From Pedosphaera sp. (lineage in GTDB: Bacteria > Verrucomicrobiota > Verrucomicrobiia > Limisphaerales > UBA1096), in NCBI GenBank assembly GCA_022451065.1, contig JAKUOU010000039.1:1-32532 (forward strand): DNA of 32,532 bases, in the 5' to 3' direction. Made by a program: the position numbers and the translations under genes. The notes beneath the pieces were generated by a model, which saw only the letters and a list, made by a program, of their open reading frames with translations, was not told the origin of the DNA and did not search any database. Every line of letters starts with the position of its first letter. The first letter of the stretch is position 1. Positions 1 through 8,881 of this stretch are shown piece after piece.

Positions 1-612
1 AGGCAACTCCTGGGGGTTTGCACCGAAAGCCTTTGACGTTTGAACATACACCTCCTGACTAGGAACGCGCATCTTTAGCCCCCTGAGGTCATCAGGGTGT
101 CGAATCGGTCTTGTTTTATTTGTATGAGCCCTAAACCCCTGTGAAATTCCTGTAGCAGGAACATGGAACCCTCTTCCCCTCGCCCCTTCATTTATTTTCC
201 GGGTGAAATCGCTTTGAACTAGTCGTTGTGCCTGATCCCAGTCATCGACAAGGAACGGAAGAGTAAACAACATGAATTTCGGATTGGCATCGGCAAAAAA
301 ACCACCTCTGGTACCTTGTAAAACCCCCGTCAGAACAAAGTCCATCAACTCGCGTTCATTGCCAAGCACTCCTCCAAAAAACAAATCCACCTTGATTCGG
401 CCATTGGACCGTTCCTCCAGTTGCTCCTTGAAAAACATCATGGATTGGCTCCGGAGCGCATTCTTCGGCTGTTCATTTGAATAACGAAAAACGAATTCCA
501 CTGAGTCTTGCTTGCCACAAGAAACAGCAAGCAACGCCAAAGAAAAAAACAGAATCCCTTTATACGGCAGAAGGAGTAACGCAGCTCGCCAGGTGTTGAA
601 GATCCGTCTCAC
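1..612 (-). CDS. TRAP transporter substrate-binding lipoprotein (DctP family), 3' end beyond window
   Basis: An open frame of 204 codons runs off the left edge, so the C-terminal part is missing. It starts at GTG 612-610, which overlaps the TGA of the upstream isomerase (GTGA), the arrangement expected for coupled translation. The N-terminus is hydrophobic (roughly residues 11-31) and ends in AVSC with Cys32, a plausible lipoprotein signal. The mature part has the DctP pattern: FRYSNEQPKNALRSQSMMFF, then a helix ending in ERSNGRIKVDLF and GVLGNERELMDFVLTG, and later the NKTRPIRHPDDLRGLKMRVP segment of this family. DctP proteins bind organic acids (C4-dicarboxylates, sugar acids) outside the cytoplasmic membrane and hand them to DctQM permeases, which would be expected just left of the window. 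The ligand cannot be read from sequence. The neighbouring dehydrogenase and isomerase suggest a sugar acid. Confidence 0.88.
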   Translation of the reverse strand, partial: MRRIFNTWRAALLLLPYKGILFFSLALLAVSCGKQDSVEFVFRYSNEQPKNALRSQSMMFFKEQLEERSNGRIKVDLFFGGVLGNERELMDFVLTGVLQGTRGGFFADANPKFMLFTLPFLVDDWDQAQRLVQSDFTRKINEGARGRGFHVPATGISQGFRAHTNKTRPIRHPDDLRGLKMRVPSQEVYVQTSKAFGANPQELP

Positions 613-1478
613 CAGTTGAAGAGCTCCTTGAACTTGGGCAATGACGCCCTGTAGCCATCCTCAAATGAACCGCCCTCAGGCCGGTAAACGCTCTCAAGTG
701 ATATAAAACCGTCATGGTCGTTTTTCTTCATATCATCCGCCAATGGCCTAAGATATGGGGCCATATCCCCACTGCCCAGTTCACAGAACTCAACATGGGC
801 CTGAGGCATATTGACCCTTGCATCCTTGATGTGAAGGTGCCCAATGTAGTCATCCTTTAGAGACTCCCAACCGTCTGGATATGTTGCCTCGTTTGCGTAC
901 AAACTGTTAGCTGGATCCCATAAAATTCGTAGGTGCTTGCTACCCGCATCATCTATTAATTTTCGCCCAAGCCAGGCAGAAGGCACCATGGCATTATTAC
1001 CTGTCTCCAGCACCAGCTGAATGTTCTTTTCCTCAGCCAGCTCAATCGGTAGCTCCAGCAATTTCAGCAGTTTATCCCATGCGCCTGTGCTTGTGACCCA
1101 ATAATCCGCCCCACTTGAGCCGAAAAGAATCATCTCACGCCTGAAACTCATAATCCGCACCAGACTTGCATCCAATTCATGGGCCATGTCGATGCAGCGC
1201 CGCAAACCATCCATGTGGCGGTTGTAGTTAGCATCCCCAACCTCCGTGTCACCAACCAGCATGCCGGCAAAGTTGTGTCGAGAAATACAGGACACCCTTA
1301 CGTTGTGAGCCTTGATGAGTGACTGGACCTTTGAAATTTCTGCATCATTTAAATCTCCCACTTCCTTCTCCCACAAGTATTGTAACTCGGCATATTCAAG
1401 GCCGGTTTCATTCATTACAGACAAGGCATGTTCAAATTCCCTGCTGATCCCATCAGTGATGACTCCTAACTTAGGCAT
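609..1478 (-). CDS. Sugar phosphate isomerase/epimerase-like TIM-barrel protein
   Basis: This 289-residue protein belongs to the xylose-isomerase-like TIM-barrel superfamily (AP endonuclease 2 fold). The expected metal ligands are visible in order: Glu158 (LVLETGNN), Asp188 (LWDPANS), His216 (HLHIKD) and Glu262 (SLESVYRPEGG). The family isomerises or epimerises sugars and keto-acids in the cytoplasm using a divalent metal. The start is ATG 1478-1476; there is no clear Shine-Dalgarno. It lies 27 nt after the dehydrogenase gene and its TGA overlaps the GTG of the TRAP lipoprotein, so the three genes look like one operon. This context resembles acid-sugar loci where a hydroxypyruvate-isomerase-like enzyme (OtnI) works with an HIBADH-family dehydrogenase (LtnD), but at 289 residues it is somewhat longer than typical OtnI and the substrate is unknown. 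A myo-inositol-type (IolE-like) role is an alternative. Confidence 0.85.
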   Translation of the reverse strand: MPKLGVITDGISREFEHALSVMNETGLEYAELQYLWEKEVGDLNDAEISKVQSLIKAHNVRVSCISRHNFAGMLVGDTEVGDANYNRHMDGLRRCIDMAHELDASLVRIMSFRREMILFGSSGADYWVTSTGAWDKLLKLLELPIELAEEKNIQLVLETGNNAMVPSAWLGRKLIDDAGSKHLRILWDPANSLYANEATYPDGWESLKDDYIGHLHIKDARVNMPQAHVEFCELGSGDMAPYLRPLADDMKKNDHDGFISLESVYRPEGGSFEDGYRASLPKFKELFNW

Positions 1479-1505
1479 TGTTCAACTAAAAATTTTGATT
1501 GTGAA

Positions 1506-2414
1506 TCACCATCGGACTTCAGTATCAGCAATCTGCTCCAGCAACCGTACAATCGACCAGTTATCCTCATCCGGGAACAGTGATATGCCAGACTGAAACA
1601 GCTCATGTGCGGCAGCCGTGGTGAACATGGCCACACCATTTTGCTTGGCTAGATCCATGCTGATTCCCAAATCCTTGTACATGGTCGCAATCTGGCTTCC
1701 CGTCCCCTTAAACGCCCTATCCATGATTAGTTTTGAGCAGTTCTTGAGAAGCGGGCTCCCAACACCGCTGGCACCGAAGACCTCATGCATCACTTCGCCA
1801 CGAACTCCCGCTTTTGACCCCAGCACAAGTGACTCAAAAATTGCCGTGAAAGTAGAGCCAATCAGCGCCTGCAAGGCCGCCTTGACCGTCTGGCCCATGC
1901 CAATTTCCTCACCCACATGAATGACCTTTTCCCCCACTCCTTTTAGGACATCCTGGCACTCATCAAACGTTTCTTTGGCCGATGCTGCCATCATGGTCAG
2001 CGTCCCGTTTTCAGCACCGGACTTCCCACCACTTACCGGTGTGTCGATCATTTGAATCCCTTCCCGGAGAACAGGCACAGCCACTTCACGCGCATCCGAC
2101 GGGGCGATCGTCGATGACAAGATAATCACCGATCCCGGGCGCATTGATTTTAACAGTCCATTATCCCCAAGGATTATTTCGGCAACCTGCTTACCGGTCA
2201 TAACCATCACAAAAACGGCATCCGTATTTTCGCCCAGCTCACCAACCGACCCCGACCCAAGTCCTCCTTCACCTTTAAGGAGATCGAGTCGTTCAGGACG
2301 TAGATCGAACCCGGTTACATCAAAGCCCGCCTTCAGTAGATTACACGCCATGGGCAACCCCATGTCGCCAAGCCCAATAAATCCGATTCTTTTCACGGGG
2401 CGGTTTTCTGGCAT
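1506..2414 (-). CDS. 3-hydroxyisobutyrate dehydrogenase-family NAD(P)-dependent oxidoreductase
   Basis: A 302-residue beta-hydroxyacid dehydrogenase. The Rossmann GLGDMG motif is at residues 14-19, followed by the acidic FDLRPE that usually indicates NAD preference. The substrate-binding signature DTPVSGGKSGAENGTLTMM and the catalytic lysine region GQTVKAALQALIG follow. In most family members the lysine is followed by NN (KxxNN); here the pair is QA, as in some tartronate-semialdehyde or threonate-type relatives. The length matches the family (about 290-300). Members oxidise 3-hydroxyisobutyrate, tartronate semialdehyde, L-threonate or D-erythronate. The start is ATG 2414-2412. It sits 27 nt upstream of a TIM-barrel isomerase and a TRAP binding protein, which favours a role in sugar-acid catabolism over valine degradation. 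The exact substrate is inference. Confidence 0.88.
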   Translation of the reverse strand: MPENRPVKRIGFIGLGDMGLPMACNLLKAGFDVTGFDLRPERLDLLKGEGGLGSGSVGELGENTDAVFVMVMTGKQVAEIILGDNGLLKSMRPGSVIILSSTIAPSDAREVAVPVLREGIQMIDTPVSGGKSGAENGTLTMMAASAKETFDECQDVLKGVGEKVIHVGEEIGMGQTVKAALQALIGSTFTAIFESLVLGSKAGVRGEVMHEVFGASGVGSPLLKNCSKLIMDRAFKGTGSQIATMYKDLGISMDLAKQNGVAMFTTAAAHELFQSGISLFPDEDNWSIVRLLEQIADTEVRW

Positions 2415-2500
2415 TAAAGCGATGGGAACACAATGTAAGATTCCAACAAACAGTCAATACGCTGGGTCATGGGGTTAAAAAGACCTCCGTTAATAACAAA

Positions 2501-3994
2501 TTAATCGGCGTTGGATTCCCGGACTCTTTCTTGCCAGAATTTGCGGGCGCTCTCGTGGAAGCGTAGCACTTCCTCTTGTTCCGGTTGATCAGTGACGTTG
2601 CCCTTCACACGCTCGATTCGTTCATTCACCCAATCTAGAAAAAAACGGGATGAGGCTTTGCTGATTCGCCGCTTCTCTTGGCCAAGCTCAACATAAAATG
2701 GAGCCGTCGAGGCAAAACGAAAGGTCTTGGGATTTTCAGCGATTCCACGAACCAGCAACCAACCGCTTTCACTGACGTTTACCGCCAGCTTGTGAGCTTG
2801 GTCGCGATCGCTGTTGCACGGGATAACATCTGTCACCATGCCGTTTTGAATCACCTCCAACTTGGCCAAACGATCGATCGTGGTCAATTGCACATCCAGT
2901 TGCAGGCCAAGCGGCTCGCTGGTTTCTGCAGAGAATACGGCTCCGGGCAGTCTGCCATTGGCGCGTACCCGCAGCAGTGGACCGTTGGTCACAAAACAGT
3001 TTCCCTTTCCCAAGCCTTCCCACCAGGCTGTTTCGCTGAACACGCCGTCGAGATGCACGTACACCCGGTTGTAACCAAGCGGATTACCCAGCACTCCCGA
3101 CGCACTGCCAGCCGAGGGAGCGATGCGAATGCCGGCGTTCAAAATATGATAGTAGATTTCCTGCGTCCAAAAGCCGTTCCCCAGGGGTGAAGGCAACCGT
3201 TGAATGTCACGCGCCCTGCCCCAAGCCTCGGTCGGGAGCATCCGACTACGCCACATGTGATTGTTCGCTATGCCGATCGATTGCATCTTGCCGCTGGCCA
3301 ACCACACCGGCACGTCCCACCAAAACGGTTTCTCGATATCGATCCACACGCCAGGGTTTTGCTTGCGAGATTGCTCGACATACACCATCGGCGACGGCAC
3401 TTCAGGAGTGGATTTCGTAATATCAACAGAATGAGACATCCGGTGAAACAAGAGCGCACCCCCCTCCCGCTCATCCTCCCCGGCTTGCGGATGCTTGTGC
3501 AATTTCCATTGATTGCGACGATTCCACCAAGTGATGACCGGCGCGAAATCCAAGTCCTCCGCTTGCATCAACAGGTCGATTTGCGACAGTGGCCGATGAA
3601 TGTGCAAATCCGCGCAAAACCAACCTTCGCCCCGAAGGTTGGCTATGCGTTTCAGGGACAGTCGCACCAACTGAGGCGAATCATTGCTGATGGCGACTTG
3701 CCCCTTCAATCGTTCGTATTCCGGCCCGCGCTCGATCTCGTAGCGGTAGCGGCCAATCGGCAACTCGAGATCTGCCGTTCCCGGACACACAAAGTGATCG
3801 TGCCAAAATGGTAGGCCGGCTGCTTTTTGTGGTTTTTCTGTTTGATCAAAAAGATGGATTCGACTCGGCAGCAACCGACCCTCTGCGTTTTGAATCTCAA
3901 AGCTCAACTTGGCCGCATGGCCACCGGCTGAGTAAAAAAAAAGGAGCCATACAAATAGCCCCAAGCATCTGATTTGTTTCCGAGCCATTGTCAT
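2501..3994 (-). CDS. Secreted CehA/McbA-like (PHP-fold) metallohydrolase homologue
   Basis: A 497-residue exported protein. Residues 1-28 form a Sec signal peptide (basic start, hydrophobic core, cleavage near GGHAA). An N-terminal beta-rich region (about 29-115) resembles a carboxypeptidase-regulatory or transthyretin-like fold. A PHP-like domain opens with WFCADLHIHRP (Asp129, His131, His133), the entry motif of CehA/McbA-type hydrolases, and later has IGIANNHMWR, PSAGSASGVLGNPLGYNRVY and a C-terminal beta region. The usual continuation of the motif (HSxxSDG) is replaced by RPLSQID, so the metal site may be reduced and activity is uncertain. Starts at ATG 3994 or ATG 3988. It heads the minus-strand group, 86 nt before the dehydrogenase, and diverges from the sulfatase with 116 nt between the starts. 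Function unknown. Confidence 0.72.
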   Translation of the reverse strand: MTMARKQIRCLGLFVWLLFFYSAGGHAAKLSFEIQNAEGRLLPSRIHLFDQTEKPQKAAGLPFWHDHFVCPGTADLELPIGRYRYEIERGPEYERLKGQVAISNDSPQLVRLSLKRIANLRGEGWFCADLHIHRPLSQIDLLMQAEDLDFAPVITWWNRRNQWKLHKHPQAGEDEREGGALLFHRMSHSVDITKSTPEVPSPMVYVEQSRKQNPGVWIDIEKPFWWDVPVWLASGKMQSIGIANNHMWRSRMLPTEAWGRARDIQRLPSPLGNGFWTQEIYYHILNAGIRIAPSAGSASGVLGNPLGYNRVYVHLDGVFSETAWWEGLGKGNCFVTNGPLLRVRANGRLPGAVFSAETSEPLGLQLDVQLTTIDRLAKLEVIQNGMVTDVIPCNSDRDQAHKLAVNVSESGWLLVRGIAENPKTFRFASTAPFYVELGQEKRRISKASSRFFLDWVNERIERVKGNVTDQPEQEEVLRFHESARKFWQERVRESNAD

Positions 3995-4110
3995 TATGAG
4001 TAAGAAAGAAAACTGCCAAGCCCACTCATCAGGTCAAGCGTTCTCCAGAGTTTCGACTTCACTGAAAAAGTGATAACCTGTAGTTTCTCGTTCAGTTTAA
4101 ACCACAATTT

Positions 4111-5661
4111 ATGAACCATCACAGGATATTACTCAGCAGCGCGGCATTTTGCCTGCTCGCCGCCTGGCCAAACGGGACGATGGCCGATCATCATGAGGCC
4201 AAGCCCAACATCGTTCTCATCCTGGCCGACGACCTCGGGTACGGTGACGTCGGCTGTTACAACCCTGAAGCCAAGGCGCCCACCCCGAATATCGATCGCC
4301 TAGCCAGTGATGGCATGCGCTTCACCGACGCGCACAGCCCCTCAACTGTCTGCACGCCGACACGCTACAGCCTGCTAACCGGCCGGATGGCGTTTCGAAA
4401 CGGCATGAAAGGTGTCTTCACCGGTGCCGGAGGGCCATGCCTTATCGAGGACGACCGACTCACAATAGCCGGCATGCTCCGCGGACAGGGGTACACGACC
4501 GCCATGTTTGGTAAGTGGCACGTTGGTCTGACGTTTTACGACAATACCGGAAAACCAATCACCAAGAACGGACTCGAGGCGGTACAGCGGATTGATTACT
4601 CGCAGCCGATTACCGGCGGACCGATCGACCGCGGATTTGATAATTTTTTCGGCACCGCCTGCTGTCCGACAACCGACTGGCTTTATGCCTACATTGATGG
4701 TGACAAAATCCCCATGCCACCGACACACATTGTCGATCGCAAACCGCTGCCCAAGCACCCCTACTCGCGTGACAATCGCCCTGGCATGATCGCGCCCGGG
4801 TTCGACCTCGAGGAGGTGGACATGGTTTTCCTACAAAAAAGCCTCGAGTTTCTGGAGGAGCACAAGAAGAAATCGCCCGACAAGCCGTTCTTCCTATTTC
4901 ACTCCGCGCAGGCGGTGCATTTGCCCTCTTTCGCCGGTCGAGTGTTCAAAGGCAAAACCAAGGCCGGGCCTCACGGCGACTTCATCTTCGAGTTGGACTA
5001 TATCGTCGGCCGCTTGATGTCTAAACTCGACCAGCTTGGCTACGGTGAAAACACGCTGGTAATCTTCACGAGCGACAACGGGCCGGAAGTGCCGACAGTC
5101 ATCGACATGCGCAAAACCCACAAGCACGACGGCGCCCGACCGTGGCGCGGCGTCAAGCGCGATCAGTGGGAAGGTGGCCACCGGGTGCCTTTCATCGCCC
5201 GTTGGCCGAAGAATATCAAAGACGGCAGCACCTCCAAGCAAACCATCTGTCTCACAGATATCATAGCGACCTGTGCTGCATTGACTGGCGCAAAGATTCC
5301 GTCTAACGCAGCCGAGGATAGCTACAATATCTTGCCAGCGCTACTTGGCCAAGTGGATGACAAACCAATACGAGAATACACCCTGCACCAGACGATCAAA
5401 CTGGATCTGGCCATTCGCCATGGAAACTGGAAGTACCTCGACCACAAAGGCTCCGGCGGAAACAACTACGGACGCGAGGGTGAATGGGGCATGAAAGAAT
5501 ACGTCCTACCGGAACGTGCACCGGACGCACCGGGCCAACTTTACGATCTAGCCAAGGATCCAGGCGAAACGAAGAACCTATACAACGATCACCCAGAGAT
5601 CGTGAAAGCGCTAAAGGAGAAGCTGGACGAATACAAGTCAAGCGGTCGTAGTGCCCCGTAG
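4111..5661 (+). CDS. Exported Cys-type sulfatase (arylsulfatase A-like)
   Basis: A 516-residue sulfatase with a Sec signal peptide (about residues 1-25, ending near TMADHHEA). The formylglycine motif is CTPTR at Cys81, followed by YSLLTGR, so activation would need the anaerobic or aerobic sulfatase maturase encoded elsewhere. The metal-binding LADDLGYGD (Asp40/Asp41), the GKWHVG lysine/histidine motif and the later FTSDNGPE segment are all present. C-terminal features (WKYLDHKGSG, LYDLAKDPGETKNLY) are typical of PVC sulfatases. It would remove sulfate esters from a polysaccharide or small substrate in the periplasm or outside; the exact S1 subfamily cannot be assigned by eye. The gene stands alone on the plus strand and converges with a sialidase-like gene 31 nt away. 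The intervening DNA has no clear hairpin terminator. Confidence 0.95.
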   Translation: MNHHRILLSSAAFCLLAAWPNGTMADHHEAKPNIVLILADDLGYGDVGCYNPEAKAPTPNIDRLASDGMRFTDAHSPSTVCTPTRYSLLTGRMAFRNGMKGVFTGAGGPCLIEDDRLTIAGMLRGQGYTTAMFGKWHVGLTFYDNTGKPITKNGLEAVQRIDYSQPITGGPIDRGFDNFFGTACCPTTDWLYAYIDGDKIPMPPTHIVDRKPLPKHPYSRDNRPGMIAPGFDLEEVDMVFLQKSLEFLEEHKKKSPDKPFFLFHSAQAVHLPSFAGRVFKGKTKAGPHGDFIFELDYIVGRLMSKLDQLGYGENTLVIFTSDNGPEVPTVIDMRKTHKHDGARPWRGVKRDQWEGGHRVPFIARWPKNIKDGSTSKQTICLTDIIATCAALTGAKIPSNAAEDSYNILPALLGQVDDKPIREYTLHQTIKLDLAIRHGNWKYLDHKGSGGNNYGREGEWGMKEYVLPERAPDAPGQLYDLAKDPGETKNLYNDHPEIVKALKEKLDEYKSSGRSAP

Positions 5662-5692
5662 CAACTCACGTCCGCTTGTTTAAAATTTGTCG

Positions 5693-6856
5693 CTAAAGTT
5701 TTGGCACTGAACCGTCGCCGGTCGGCGTGCCTTCAAGCACCCAAGCCAAGTTGAACTTGGCCATGGTGGAGCCGCCTTTCGGGCCGCCCTCAAAGTGGAG
5801 ATAAATCCAGCCTTCCGTATCCGTGCTCGGCCGGCCAGAGGTCATCGAGGAGTACCCGCTTGGTCCGTTAAACACCTGGCGCTTCACCGGCCAGGTTTTG
5901 CCGGCGTCGAAGCTTGCCCAAACGGTGATCTTCTCGCGCCTGGCATTGGGCGTGTCGAGGTTGCTGAAGATCAAAATATCGCGACCTTTGACAGCCAAGC
6001 GAGTGAGCCCACCCATGCAACCGTAAGAACGATGCTGATGCCCGTCTGGCAACGCCTCGATAATGTGCCATCCATCCCAGGACTGACCACCATCCGTGCT
6101 GTATGCGCCCCGACGGCGAGTGTTGTTTGGGCGCTTATCCCAGTGAATGCGTGAGTTGTAGTATATCGTGCCGTCGGATAGCTCGGCAACAGTTGCCTCT
6201 CCTGTTCCGTTTTCCGGGAATGGCTCGCTCGTATGCCACGTCTTGCCGCCGTCATCACTGTACACGGCATTGGTAAAGTGGTTTGGCCACTCCTCTCGGC
6301 GATTGCCCCCAGCGTAGTGGCGCGACGGGCGAACCAGGCGACCGGCGTACTTGCCGTGGCGCAACGTGATTCCGTGATCGTTCATATGCATCGACGGCAT
6401 GCGACCCTTGCTGTCGGGATGGATTACAGCTTTCTCTTCCTGCCAACTCTTGCCACTGTCTTTGCTACGGTAAAAATTCAAAGGCGCCGGGGGATGCCCC
6501 TCTTCAATAAACGCAATAATTTCAGCGCTATTCTCATCGACTGTCACACCGCCACCCTGAAACCCGGGCTTGGCGATAGTAATCTCCGGCCCCCAAGATT
6601 TCCCACCATCCTCGCTGCGTCGGGCGACAACACCATCAGATCCCCAGGTGGCAACCAACGTGCCATCCATCGCGACGACGACATTCGGGAATCGTTGGTT
6701 CTTGAAAATCTGCTGTATCTCGATTGAAGGGTCGCCTAGAAATGGCTTTAGCTTCCCTTCGTTGGAACTCCTACCAAACGGCAAAGTGCTACATCCGGCC
6801 ACGAAAGCAGCAATTGCTGCTACTGTAACTGTGGTGCGACAAATTAAATTTCTCAT
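5693..6856 (-). CDS. Sialidase-like BNR-repeat lipoprotein
   Basis: A beta-propeller protein of 387 residues with at least five Asp-box (BNR) repeats: SEDGGKSWG, SKDSGKSWQ, SDDGGKTWH, STDGGQSWD and SFDAGKTWP. I use ATG 6856-6854 because it gives a lipoprotein signal, with a hydrophobic stretch ending in VAGC (Cys22). An in-frame ATG at 6910 would add 18 residues that spoil it. Sialidase-type landmarks include RFPNVV in place of FRIP, GITLRHGKYAGRLVRP, a Tyr in GYSSM and a Glu in HFEGG. This suits the GH33-like exo-sialidase fold, but PVC genomes hold many such propellers that do not cleave sialic acid. It converges with the sulfatase and lies 99 nt downstream of the DUF885 gene on the same strand. 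Probably anchored in the outer or inner membrane and acting on glycans. Confidence 0.85.
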   Translation of the reverse strand: MRNLICRTTVTVAAIAAFVAGCSTLPFGRSSNEGKLKPFLGDPSIEIQQIFKNQRFPNVVVAMDGTLVATWGSDGVVARRSEDGGKSWGPEITIAKPGFQGGGVTVDENSAEIIAFIEEGHPPAPLNFYRSKDSGKSWQEEKAVIHPDSKGRMPSMHMNDHGITLRHGKYAGRLVRPSRHYAGGNRREEWPNHFTNAVYSDDGGKTWHTSEPFPENGTGEATVAELSDGTIYYNSRIHWDKRPNNTRRRGAYSTDGGQSWDGWHIIEALPDGHQHRSYGCMGGLTRLAVKGRDILIFSNLDTPNARREKITVWASFDAGKTWPVKRQVFNGPSGYSSMTSGRPSTDTEGWIYLHFEGGPKGGSTMAKFNLAWVLEGTPTGDGSVPKL

Positions 6857-6955
6857 GTAGTGGCAGGGGAACTTACTCAAAATGTTTTCGAAAGCGACGA
6901 AAAAAAACAAATTTGAGTTTTTAATGACTGCCCAAGCATATGGCCAATCGGACGG

Positions 6956-8770
6956 TTACTTGGACTGTTCGGCGGCAATCCAGTTGTTGATTTGTCGGTC
7001 GAGAATGCTCAGTGGCAAGGCGCCATTCCACACGATTTCATCGTGGAAGGAGCGGATGTCGAACTTGTCGCCTAGCTCGGCCGCGGCCCGGGAACGGAGC
7101 TCTTTCAGCTTCAGTTCACCCAGTTTGTAGGCAAGCGCCTGGCCGGGCCAGACGATGTAACGATCGACCTCCACGGTGATGTCGTGCTCGGTTTTGCCGG
7201 CATTGGCCTTGAAGAAATCAATCGCCCGCTGGCGTGACCAGCCCTTGGCATGGATACCGGTATCGACGACCAATCGAATGGCCCTCCACATTTCATAGGT
7301 CAACTGGCCGAACTTGGAATACAGGTCTGTGTAAAAACCCATTTCCTCGCCGAGGCTCTCGGAGTACAGCCCCCATCCCTCGACGTAGCCGGTGTAGCGG
7401 CCGTATTTTCGGAACTCCGGCAGGCCGACGATCTCGTCTGCGACGGCCAATTGCAGATGATGCCCCGGCACGGCCTCGTGTAGTGCGAGCGCCTCCATCT
7501 CCCACTTGGGACGCGACTTCAGATCGTAGGTGTTGGCGAAGAAAAAACCGGCTCGGCCCGCGTCGTTCGAGCCAGGTTGATAGTAGGCAGTGGTGACGGA
7601 CTTCTCGATGTAAGAGGGCACCGGTATAACGCCGTAAGGCTGACGTGGTAGGTTCCGGAACAGTTTTGTCAATTCCGGATCGGCTCGCTTGCAAATGTCG
7701 CGGTAACCGGCGAGCAACTCTTCGGCCGTGTTGTAGTAAAACTGCGGATCGGTCCGGAGAAACTCGAAGAACGCATACAGGTCTCCTTCAAAGCCAACCT
7801 TCTTCCGGATTGCCTCCATCTCGCTTCGGATACGATTCACTTCACGCAGACCAATGTCGTGAATCTCATCCGCTCCCAGTGTCGTAGTGGTGTAGTGTTT
7901 GATTTGATGGTCGTACCATGCCCTGCCGTTGGGCAACGCGCTACGGCCGACTGCGGTGCGGCAATTCGGCACGTACTCGTCACGCAGGAACAGATGCAGC
8001 CGCTTCAACGCCGGACGAACCTCATCGGCGTAAACCGCCTTGGCCGCTTCAGTGAGGCGTGTTTGCTCCGCCGCAGGGATGGTGTCCGGAAAAATTTTAA
8101 ACTTTGACAGCATCGGGGAGGTCATGGGACTGATGTGCACCTGCCCCGACACTTGATCTGCCACCGTACGCAATGGCACTTTCGGCGGCACGATCCCGCG
8201 CCTCAACCCCTCCTGAAGCAGCTCGATGGTTTGATCAATCAACACGGGAATGCCGCCCAAGCGCGCCAGGATATCGTCGTAATCATTGGTCTTAGCTGAC
8301 GGCATCATGGCGATCATCGACGGCACATCACGAGGCAAGCCGTCCATTTGGTTGAGCACTAGAAACTCGGCCGGAAACTGCTGACGCTCGATGGCCATCT
8401 CGGCATCACGGCGAAACAGGTCGTAGTTTAACCGGTTGTCTTCGCTGAGGTTGGCCCGGTCGAACGAAAGGATCGCCTTGAGCGTTTGCCGCGCAGACTC
8501 CTTACCGTCGGCGATGGCTTCCATCGACAAGTTACTCCACCGATGATTCTGCCCGGGATACCCACGCCACGTGGCCGATTCCGGCATGGCAATCATCCGA
8601 TATTCCCAGTTCGCCTCGAATAAGTTCCATAACCGGCGGCCCTCATCTGCCTGGCCCTTAGCGGTGATGATATCGGCGCATTGTTTTCGGTAGCGATCGC
8701 TGTTGTCGTCCGCATGACCAATCGGGATCGCGATCGTGAGCAGAACGGTGAGAGTTATGGCGCGACGCAT
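6956..8770 (-). CDS. DUF885 family exported protein (putative metallopeptidase)
   Basis: A 604-residue DUF885 protein with a Sec signal peptide (residues 1-20, ending in GHADD). The family hallmark HEAVPGHH is at about residues 430-437. It resembles the HExxH zinc motif of gluzincin peptidases, and an acidic third ligand is likely in the following VEGWGLYSESLGEEM segment. Length and motif order fit full-length DUF885 members (550-620 residues). The family is generally annotated as a zinc peptidase of uncertain substrate in the periplasm. ATG start at 8770. It is transcribed away from the eboD-like gene, with a 111-nt divergent spacer, and toward the sialidase-like gene, so co-transcription with that gene is possible but unproven. 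Confidence 0.9.
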   Translation of the reverse strand: MRRAITLTVLLTIAIPIGHADDNSDRYRKQCADIITAKGQADEGRRLWNLFEANWEYRMIAMPESATWRGYPGQNHRWSNLSMEAIADGKESARQTLKAILSFDRANLSEDNRLNYDLFRRDAEMAIERQQFPAEFLVLNQMDGLPRDVPSMIAMMPSAKTNDYDDILARLGGIPVLIDQTIELLQEGLRRGIVPPKVPLRTVADQVSGQVHISPMTSPMLSKFKIFPDTIPAAEQTRLTEAAKAVYADEVRPALKRLHLFLRDEYVPNCRTAVGRSALPNGRAWYDHQIKHYTTTTLGADEIHDIGLREVNRIRSEMEAIRKKVGFEGDLYAFFEFLRTDPQFYYNTAEELLAGYRDICKRADPELTKLFRNLPRQPYGVIPVPSYIEKSVTTAYYQPGSNDAGRAGFFFANTYDLKSRPKWEMEALALHEAVPGHHLQLAVADEIVGLPEFRKYGRYTGYVEGWGLYSESLGEEMGFYTDLYSKFGQLTYEMWRAIRLVVDTGIHAKGWSRQRAIDFFKANAGKTEHDITVEVDRYIVWPGQALAYKLGELKLKELRSRAAAELGDKFDIRSFHDEIVWNGALPLSILDRQINNWIAAEQSK

Positions 8771-8881
8771 TGCGGCACGGTTATATCACTTGAATAAGCG
8801 CAGGAAAACCTATTAGACATCGCAAAGCATACCAAAAAAACTGGTAATTTGACGGATGGCACTTCACTTTCCGCGTAGGCA

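Noticed and set aside
272-484. A 70-codon plus-strand frame near the left edge.
   Set aside because: It is antisense to the DctP-like lipoprotein, whose translation gives a clear family match.
609-1478. The TIM-barrel isomerase as the missing EboE of the ebo pair.
   Set aside because: It is 7 kb away, on the other strand, and coupled to a TRAP lipoprotein; the sugar-acid context explains it better.
3200-3814. A 204-codon plus-strand frame.
   Set aside because: Antisense to the PHP-like gene; rich in Arg, His and Pro without any domain pattern.
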